Source: Clostridiales bacterium
Lineage (GTDB): Bacteria; Bacillota; Clostridia; Oscillospirales; CAG-272
Length of the DNA stretch: 14,122 bases
NCBI GenBank assembly: GCA_019415985.1
Contig: DXYE01000044.1
Span: forward strand, 1 to 14,122
Reading direction: 5' to 3'
A model generated the notes under the pieces. The model was given only the letters and a program-made list of their open reading frames with translations, did no database searches and was not told the DNA's origin. Shown piece by piece: positions 6,306 through 11,470 of the stretch (positions are counted from its first letter, which is position 1; each line of letters starts with the position of its first letter). The translations under genes and the position numbers were made by a program.

Positions 6306-8039
6306 ATGATTAAAAAACTTCGAAAAAAATATGCCCTGTCTGAGCAGGGCGCAAAGGATTTGATCAAGGGCTGTATCGCCTGTGTTTTACAGAATATTTC
6401 CTTTATGTTTCCGGTGGGACTGCTTTATCTTCTAGTCAGTGATCTGATGAACGGCGGCGTAAAGGGCAATAAAAACGTGCTCTATATTATCGGATGCTGC
6501 ATTTGTATTATTCTGATACTGCTGACAACCTGGTTTCAGTATAATGCAACCTATTTTGCAACCTATGCGGAAAGCGGCAAACGCCGTATAAGCCTTGCAG
6601 AAAAGCTGAGGCAAATTCCTCTATCCTTTTTTGGGAAAAAGGATCTTGCCGATTTGACAAGTACAATCATGGCAGACTGTACTTTTTTGGAGCAGAGCTT
6701 CTCTCACTTTATTCCAGAACTGTTCGGCTCAATCATCTCTACCCTACTGATCTCTATCAATCTCTTTTTCATCGACCTGCGCATGGCATTGGCTGCTCTG
6801 TGGGTTATGCCTGTATCCTTTGCCATTGTAGGCTTTTCCTCAAAGGTACAGGAAAGAATGAATCAGAAAGCGATGGATGCCAAAATGGCCTGTGCGGACG
6901 GTATACAGGAGTGTATCGAGGCCGTACGCGATTTGAAAGCAAACAATGCAGAGAACAGCTATCTGGAAGGGCTGAATAAAAAGATCAAAGCCGTTGAAAA
7001 ACGCTCTATTATCAATGAATTCGGTCTGGCGGCATTTGTCGTCTCCGCTTCTCTCATTTTAAAGCTGGGTATTGCGACGGTGACGTTGGTTGGAACGTTT
7101 TTGCTTATACAGGGATCGCTGAGTGTACTGACCTTCTTTATGTTCCTCCTGGTCGTTTCACGTCTTTATGATCCTCTGCAAGGGGCTCTTCAGAATTTAG
7201 CCGCTGTCATCAGCACCCGTACCAATATTGCACGTATGAACGAAATACTGGAGCATCCCGTTCAGAGCGGAGACAACAAACTGACAAACAATGGATATGA
7301 TATTGTCTTTCAGCATGTTGGCTTCGCTTATAATAAGGAGGAAACCGTACTGAAGGATGTCTCCTTTACAGCACGGCAGGGGGAAGTTACGGCATTGGTT
7401 GGTCCCTCCGGCGGCGGCAAAACTACGGTCTCCCGCCTGGCTTCACGCTTTTGGGATATCGGCAGAGGAAAGATCACTGTAGGCGGTATGGATATATCCC
7501 AAACCGACCCGGAGACACTGCTCTCGCTCTATTCTATTGTTTTTCAGGATGTAACGCTGTTTGACAACAGTATTTTGGAAAATATCCGAATTGGAAACAA
7601 AAACGCAACGGATGACGAGGTTCTTGCTGCAGCCCGTCTTGCAAACTGTGACGAATTCGCAGAGAAGCTGCCGAACAAATGGCACAGCAATATCGGTGAA
7701 AATGGCTGCGAGCTATCCGGCGGTGAACGACAGCGTATTTCAATTGCACGTGCGTTTCTGAAAAACGCGCCCATCATTCTTCTGGACGAAGCAACCGCAT
7801 CGCTTGATGTTGAGAACGAAACCTTGATTCAGACAGCGCTGTCTCGATTAATCAAAGATAAAACCGTACTTGTTATCGCGCATCGAATGCGGACCGTCGC
7901 CGGAGCAGACAAAATTGTGGTATTGGACGGCGGTAGAGTGGCAGAAGAGGGGACGCCCGATGCTCTGCTAAAAAAAGACGGCATTTACGCCCATATGGTC
8001 AGATTGCAAACCGAAAGCCAAAATTGGGTTCTGACATAA
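6306..8039 (+). CDS. ABC half-transporter (TMD-NBD fusion), second subunit; YbtQ/IrtB-like
   Basis: A 577-residue half-transporter with six expected membrane helices (the first two near 22-46 and 57-80) and a C-terminal nucleotide-binding domain. Walker A is GPSGGGKTT (366-374), the signature LSGGERQR (470-477), Walker B IILLDE with Asp494/Glu495, a standard D-loop (ASLD), and an IAHR switch region. It follows the first subunit by 73 bp with no terminator, so the two are cotranscribed and very likely form a heterodimer. The start at 6306 gives the MIKKL beginning that I recall for homologues; AAAGGA lies 12 bp upstream, rather far. ATG 6282 is the alternative. The open frame back to 6156 overlaps the first subunit and is not believed. 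Import or export, and the substrate, cannot be decided from sequence. Confidence 0.9.
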   Translation: MIKKLRKKYALSEQGAKDLIKGCIACVLQNISFMFPVGLLYLLVSDLMNGGVKGNKNVLYIIGCCICIILILLTTWFQYNATYFATYAESGKRRISLAEKLRQIPLSFFGKKDLADLTSTIMADCTFLEQSFSHFIPELFGSIISTLLISINLFFIDLRMALAALWVMPVSFAIVGFSSKVQERMNQKAMDAKMACADGIQECIEAVRDLKANNAENSYLEGLNKKIKAVEKRSIINEFGLAAFVVSASLILKLGIATVTLVGTFLLIQGSLSVLTFFMFLLVVSRLYDPLQGALQNLAAVISTRTNIARMNEILEHPVQSGDNKLTNNGYDIVFQHVGFAYNKEETVLKDVSFTARQGEVTALVGPSGGGKTTVSRLASRFWDIGRGKITVGGMDISQTDPETLLSLYSIVFQDVTLFDNSILENIRIGNKNATDDEVLAAARLANCDEFAEKLPNKWHSNIGENGCELSGGERQRISIARAFLKNAPIILLDEATASLDVENETLIQTALSRLIKDKTVLVIAHRMRTVAGADKIVVLDGGRVAEEGTPDALLKKDGIYAHMVRLQTESQNWVLT

Positions 8040-8195
8040 AGCCAACAGAATTCCGCCGGAAACCTACAACAGATTACGAGACAGTACATAGGTTTTAGCT
8101 GTCTAACATATCGACTGTATATTTTCAGCCGCAGCAGAAAGATACTCTGAGACTGATTAAAGGTTTGTTTTTTCGGCCGCATGCTTTCCTTTTGA

Positions 8196-8235
8196 AAAGG
8201 GCTGTAAAATAATTTTTACAACCCTTTCTTTTTTC
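8196..8235 (+). terminator. Intrinsic terminator of the ABC operon
   Basis: AAAGGG-C-TGTAAAA (8196-8209) pairs with TTTTACA-A-CCCTTT (8214-8227): 13 of 14 positions pair, around a 4-nt loop, followed by CTTTTTT (8228-8234). It lies between the convergent ABC and radical SAM operons. On the minus strand the hairpin is followed by only a short T-run (TTTTC), so two-way action is possible but weaker. Confidence 0.85.
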
Positions 8236-8295
8236 TGCTGTTCTCAATGATATTTTTCGTGCAGGTCCAGTGCCTGGTTTCCTTGCGTCAGTAGC

Positions 8296-9627
8296 TCACG
8301 GCATCTCATGGTTTCCGATGCACATTCTCTTTTTCAAAGGCGAAAGACCGCGAAAAAGGGAAACCATAAAATCCGCGCTGACATTGCCCTGATAAAACAA
8401 TCCTCTTTCCGTTAAGATATAGCGATCGCCTTTTTCTTTGACTAAGCCTCGGTCTTTCAGCCTTAGCAGATTTTCATCAAAGAAAGCTTCTATCGGCGCA
8501 CCAAAGGCTGTCTCAAACGGCTCCCGGAGAACATAGCCTCTTCGAAATCCCATAACCATAGCTCGCTCCCGCTGCTGTTCCGATGTAATTTGAGGACTCA
8601 TCCTTTTTACAGGTATTATTTTCTCATTTAATAATTTTATATATTTACTGACATCAGATTCGTTCTGATAACAGTATCCGTTTACATAACCGAAACCGGA
8701 GGTACCCATAGTCAGATTATCTCCAAATCCGTCATATGTTGCATCCCAGAAAGCAGATCTTTTACCAGCCTTTCCATACTCCTGAGCACTCTGAAGTACA
8801 TATCCGCTTTGCAGAAGAAAGCGGTGCGCTTCGACAAACATCGCATACAGGGTAACTTCATCCTGATACGCATCGTCTGACTTTGATGTACCCCTGCGTC
8901 TGCGCTTATACAAAGCTGTGTTGGCAAATACCGCCAGCTTGTACACAGATATGTGTCCCATGCCAAGCGCAGATGCTCGCCTCAGATCTTCCATAAAAAT
9001 GTCCTTTTCCACACCCGGAAAACCGTATATTAAATCCACGGATGTATCTCCGAACCGATAATTTTGCAAACGCTTCAGCCACAGCTCCGCTGTTTCGCCG
9101 CTCACGGTTATGTTGAATTTTTTTCGTACCCGGTTGTCAAAGCTCTGTATGCCTGTGCTGACTCTGGTGACTCCGTTCTCCTTAAGCACTGCGAGCTTCT
9201 CGTCGCCTGCGTTTTGAGGATTGCACTCAACAGTGATCTCGCTTTCATGCAGGCAGAAGCACCGTGCAAGCCTCTTCAGAATCCGGTCAAGCTGAGACGC
9301 CGAAAGTGCCGTAGGTGTTCCGCCACCCACAAATATGGCGTCGATTTTCCTGTCTATAAACCGGGGGCTTTGCGCATACAGCTCGATTTCTTTTAGCAGT
9401 GCCTCCACAAAAGCATCTATCTGCGCCTGTTTCCGCAGCGTAAGCTGCCGGTCATATACGCAGAAATCACATAAACTGTCGCAGAAGGGAACGTGTATAT
9501 ACAGGGAAACCGGCCATGGACCGCCGGGTTCTGTGTGGTACGGAGGTTTCAGCAACCGCGCCGATGCATTCGGTGCGATTTCTCTGCAAAAAAGCGGATA
9601 ATTCATGACCGCTACATCGTAATGCAT
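8296..9627 (-). CDS. HemN/HemW/HutW-family radical SAM protein
   Basis: A 443-residue radical SAM enzyme of the coproporphyrinogen-oxidase-like family. The cluster motif follows the family context YIHVPFC: Cys49, Cys53, Cys56 (CX3CX2C). GGGTPT at 101-106 is the SAM-binding GGE-type segment, and IQSFD and DLIYGFPG follow as in HemN/HemW. The C-terminal region resembles the HemN_C winged domain. In place of the HNxxYW haem-binding motif of genuine HemW, the matching region has KRSAFWDATYDG, closer in kind to HutW/ChuW-type haem-utilisation proteins. It is the second gene of a minus-strand pair, 12 bp after a flavodoxin-like gene, with AAAGGAG 6 bp before its ATG. Flavodoxin could supply electrons for SAM cleavage. 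Family assignment is secure; anaerobic haem degradation is inference, and other tetrapyrrole chemistry is possible. Confidence 0.85.
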   Translation of the reverse strand: MHYDVAVMNYPLFCREIAPNASARLLKPPYHTEPGGPWPVSLYIHVPFCDSLCDFCVYDRQLTLRKQAQIDAFVEALLKEIELYAQSPRFIDRKIDAIFVGGGTPTALSASQLDRILKRLARCFCLHESEITVECNPQNAGDEKLAVLKENGVTRVSTGIQSFDNRVRKKFNITVSGETAELWLKRLQNYRFGDTSVDLIYGFPGVEKDIFMEDLRRASALGMGHISVYKLAVFANTALYKRRRRGTSKSDDAYQDEVTLYAMFVEAHRFLLQSGYVLQSAQEYGKAGKRSAFWDATYDGFGDNLTMGTSGFGYVNGYCYQNESDVSKYIKLLNEKIIPVKRMSPQITSEQQRERAMVMGFRRGYVLREPFETAFGAPIEAFFDENLLRLKDRGLVKEKGDRYILTERGLFYQGNVSADFMVSLFRGLSPLKKRMCIGNHEMP

Positions 9628-9639
9628 TTCGAACTCCTT

Positions 9640-10203
9640 TCAGCCATTTGTACATTCTCCGTCCGGTTGCTCCAGAGCGTCTAAGCACCGACTAATATCC
9701 TCACCGAACAGATTGCACTCTGCTTGGCTGCGCCGGTCCCCCCACTGTATATTTTCCGATCGAAAATCTGGCTGACGCGCGTCCACTCTATGCAGTAAAC
9801 GCTTCAGAGCCTTCCTGTCCCGGTTTCTCAATTCCTCCAAGATCAATTTACCGGAAAGTGAGCGGGTTAAAATTGGAACGCTTGGGGATATTCGGTTTAA
9901 TATCATATTTAAAAATTCCTGACATGCATTGCTGTACCGAGTTGACTGTGCCCAAGACGTGATGAATAAAAAGAACGGTATTTTAAAGAGTTCGTCTTTA
10001 TGATATTCAATAAAATCATAAAGGTCCTCCATAGGTTTACCGATAAAAATCGGTGATCCGAGTATCATGAAATTTACATCCGGAGGTACGGGCTGTGTAA
10101 TCCGTCGTACTTCTGTTTGATGCTTTCTGATCCCCTCAGCGATCCAATGCGATACCCTCTCAGTAGATCCATATTTTGTGGCGAATAGTAAACAACCGTT
10201 CAT
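9640..10203 (-). CDS. Flavodoxin-like protein (HemG/flavodoxin_5 type)
   Basis: A 187-residue protein with an N-terminal flavodoxin fold. After the first strand (CLLFAT) comes TKYGSTE (9-15), the loop that holds the FMN phosphate. FMILGSPIFIGKP provides the next strand and flavin loop, and FFLFITSW the third strand. The length is close to HemG-type protoporphyrinogen oxidases (about 180) and longer than a minimal flavodoxin (about 140-150). The C-terminus after about 150 is basic and unassigned. It is the first gene of the pair with the radical SAM enzyme, so electron donation to that enzyme, or direct action on a porphyrin, are the leading ideas. Its own ribosome binding site is weak; GGTGAGG lies 29 bp upstream, before a 7-codon frame whose TGA overlaps the ATG. 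Confidence 0.82.
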   Translation of the reverse strand: MNGCLLFATKYGSTERVSHWIAEGIRKHQTEVRRITQPVPPDVNFMILGSPIFIGKPMEDLYDFIEYHKDELFKIPFFLFITSWAQSTRYSNACQEFLNMILNRISPSVPILTRSLSGKLILEELRNRDRKALKRLLHRVDARQPDFRSENIQWGDRRSQAECNLFGEDISRCLDALEQPDGECTNG

Positions 10204-10223
10204 ATAAGACTTACTCTTTTCAA
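10200..10223 (-). CDS. Possible 7-codon leader frame coupled to the flavodoxin gene
   Basis: On the minus strand, TTG at 10223-10221 opens a 7-codon frame (MKRVSLI) ending in TGA at 10202-10200, which overlaps the flavodoxin ATG (10203-10201) as ATGA. GGTGAGG (10239-10233) is the best ribosome binding site in the region and lies 9 nt before this TTG, while the flavodoxin ATG has only a weak AAGAG. Translational coupling would explain the arrangement. It is very short and could be chance. Confidence 0.3.
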   Translation of the reverse strand: MKRVSLI

Positions 10224-10260
10224 TTATATATACCTCACCTTTTGATCAGTATTTTTATTT

Positions 10261-10289
10261 ATTATAAAGCTTGCACAGCCGATAGGAAA
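10261..10289 (-). promoter_or_regulatory. Candidate promoter for the flavodoxin-radical SAM operon
   Basis: On the minus strand an exact TATAAT (10266-10261) lies 17 bp after TTTCCT (10289-10284), a weak -35 with three matches. Transcription would start near 10254, about 50 nt before the flavodoxin start. A weak -35 suggests dependence on an activator. TGATCA palindromes lie on both sides (10242-10248 and 10301-10310). Confidence 0.4.
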
Positions 10290-10418
10290 CCTGCGTATGG
10301 TTTGATCAAATGGATATTAGGCACTTGTTGTCATAACATCCGTCAGCATTGGTTGTTTGCTCTGTCTTGTGGGGAAGAAATGGATAAAAGCATTTCCTTC
10401 TTAATAGCATTCCTGCTG

Positions 10419-10448
10419 TTGACAATGCCATGTTATTCATGGTAAAAT
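10419..10448 (+). promoter_or_regulatory. Candidate promoter for tmk with a dyad in its spacer
   Basis: Exact TTGACA (10419-10424) and TAAAAT (10443-10448, one mismatch) are separated by 18 bp. The spacer contains the inverted repeat CCATG-TTATT-CATGG (10428-10442). The expected transcript starts near 10455 and has a roughly 180-nt leader before tmk. Confidence 0.5.
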
Positions 10449-10633
10449 ATGCACGGTAGAACCATACATCACCGTAAAGCCGTAATAAGCTATGCGCCGC
10501 AGTATTATATTCCGTAAGACTGCCTTTTTTCACGGTTAAATAAACAAATCGGTTTTTGAACTGCATCGATTAGTACCATATAGGAAAATTTCGGTATGAT
10601 TGAACGAACAGAGGATGGAGCTTTCATCAAATT

Positions 10634-11269
10634 ATGGAACAGACAAAAAATAAGGGGATTTTTATTGCCTTTGAGGGGATTGACGGTTCAGGCAAAAGTA
10701 CGCAAATACGCTTGCTTTCAGACCGTCTGAAGGCCAAAGGCATACGTTGCTACGTCACACGGGAACCTACGGATTCTCCGATCGGTTCTTTAATTCATCA
10801 GATTATGACAGGAAGAATATCAGCGGATAACAGGGTCATCGCCAGTCTGTTTGCTGCTGACCGTGCGGACCATCTGCTCAATCAAACAGATGGCATCTGC
10901 CGCCAGATTGACAACGGGATAACTGTCATTACTGACCGTTACTATTTTTCATCGTACGCCTATCACAGTGTGGATATGGATATGGACTGGGTCATCTCCG
11001 CCAATTCGATTTGTGCAGACATTCTTCGCCCTACAATCACTGTTTTTCTTGATATTCCTGTGGAAGAAGCGCTTGATAGAATTCGGCGGGACAGATTTCA
11101 TACAGAGTTGTATGAAAAAGAAGAACGGCTGAAAAGCGTACGAACAAATTATTTTAAGGCATTTGAAAAACTAAAAGCGGAAGAAAAAGTCTCGATCATA
11201 GATGCCGTTGGTAAAGCTGAAGAAGTATCCGACCGAATTTGGGAGGCCGTTCAGCATCTTTTTCTTTGA
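10634..11269 (+). CDS. tmk: Thymidylate kinase
   Basis: A 211-residue dTMP kinase, the usual size, which phosphorylates dTMP to dTDP with ATP. The N-terminus carries the P-loop GIDGSGKST (15-23), followed by the substrate-site TREPTDSPIG, the ADRADHL segment, and VITDRYYFSSYAYH, the divergent form of the family DRY-x-x-SS-x-AYQ motif. The LID region reads RIRRDRFHTELYEKEERL. It is cytosolic and essential for DNA synthesis. GGAG lies 13 bp before the ATG, longer than usual, but no better in-frame start exists and homologues begin similarly. It stands alone between a 430-bp intergenic region and a terminator, convergent with addA. Confidence 0.93.
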   Translation: MEQTKNKGIFIAFEGIDGSGKSTQIRLLSDRLKAKGIRCYVTREPTDSPIGSLIHQIMTGRISADNRVIASLFAADRADHLLNQTDGICRQIDNGITVITDRYYFSSYAYHSVDMDMDWVISANSICADILRPTITVFLDIPVEEALDRIRRDRFHTELYEKEERLKSVRTNYFKAFEKLKAEEKVSIIDAVGKAEEVSDRIWEAVQHLFL

Positions 11270-11389
11270 TATTCCGTGGACGCTTAGCTGTCTTTTTGAA
11301 AAAATTCTGCTGTTATACAACCTTCAGCTTAAAGGGGGACTTCAAAGAACGCAAGCTCCTTATTCGTTGTGAGAAGAAAAGAATAGAAA

Positions 11390-11444
11390 AGACCCGTCAG
11401 ATTGTAAAAACAAGAATTTTTCACAGTCTGACGGGTTGTTTTTA
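11390..11444 (+). terminator. Terminator between convergent tmk and addA, probably bidirectional
   Basis: ACCCGTCAGATTGTAAAAA (11392-11410) pairs with 11417-11436, about 19 bp with one bulged C (11422), a 6-nt loop, and TTGTTTTT downstream on the plus strand. On the minus strand the same hairpin is followed by TCTTTTCTATTCTTTTC, so it can also terminate addA, which ends at 11471. Confidence 0.88.
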
Positions 11445-11470
11445 GTCCTAATTTGCTCTCGGCATACATT

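Larger units (their letters stand above)
10204..10633. other. Divergent intergenic region between flavodoxin and tmk
   Basis: This 430-bp stretch separates divergent transcription units and holds a promoter candidate in each direction (10261-10289 minus, 10419-10448 plus). Open frames of 86-89 codons exist on both strands, but neither shows a recognisable motif or a ribosome binding site, and I do not call them genes. TTTGATCA occurs at 10241-10248 and at 10301-10308, exactly 60 bp apart; the second copy is part of the palindrome TTTGATCAAA. Confidence 0.5.

Noticed and set aside
10176..10566. Two small open frames (89 codons plus strand, 86 codons minus strand) between the flavodoxin gene and tmk
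   Set aside because: No ribosome binding site, no recognisable motif, and they overlap each other and the promoter candidates.
11239..11445. 68-codon plus-strand open frame after tmk
   Set aside because: It overlaps the end of tmk and the terminator hairpin and shows no motif.
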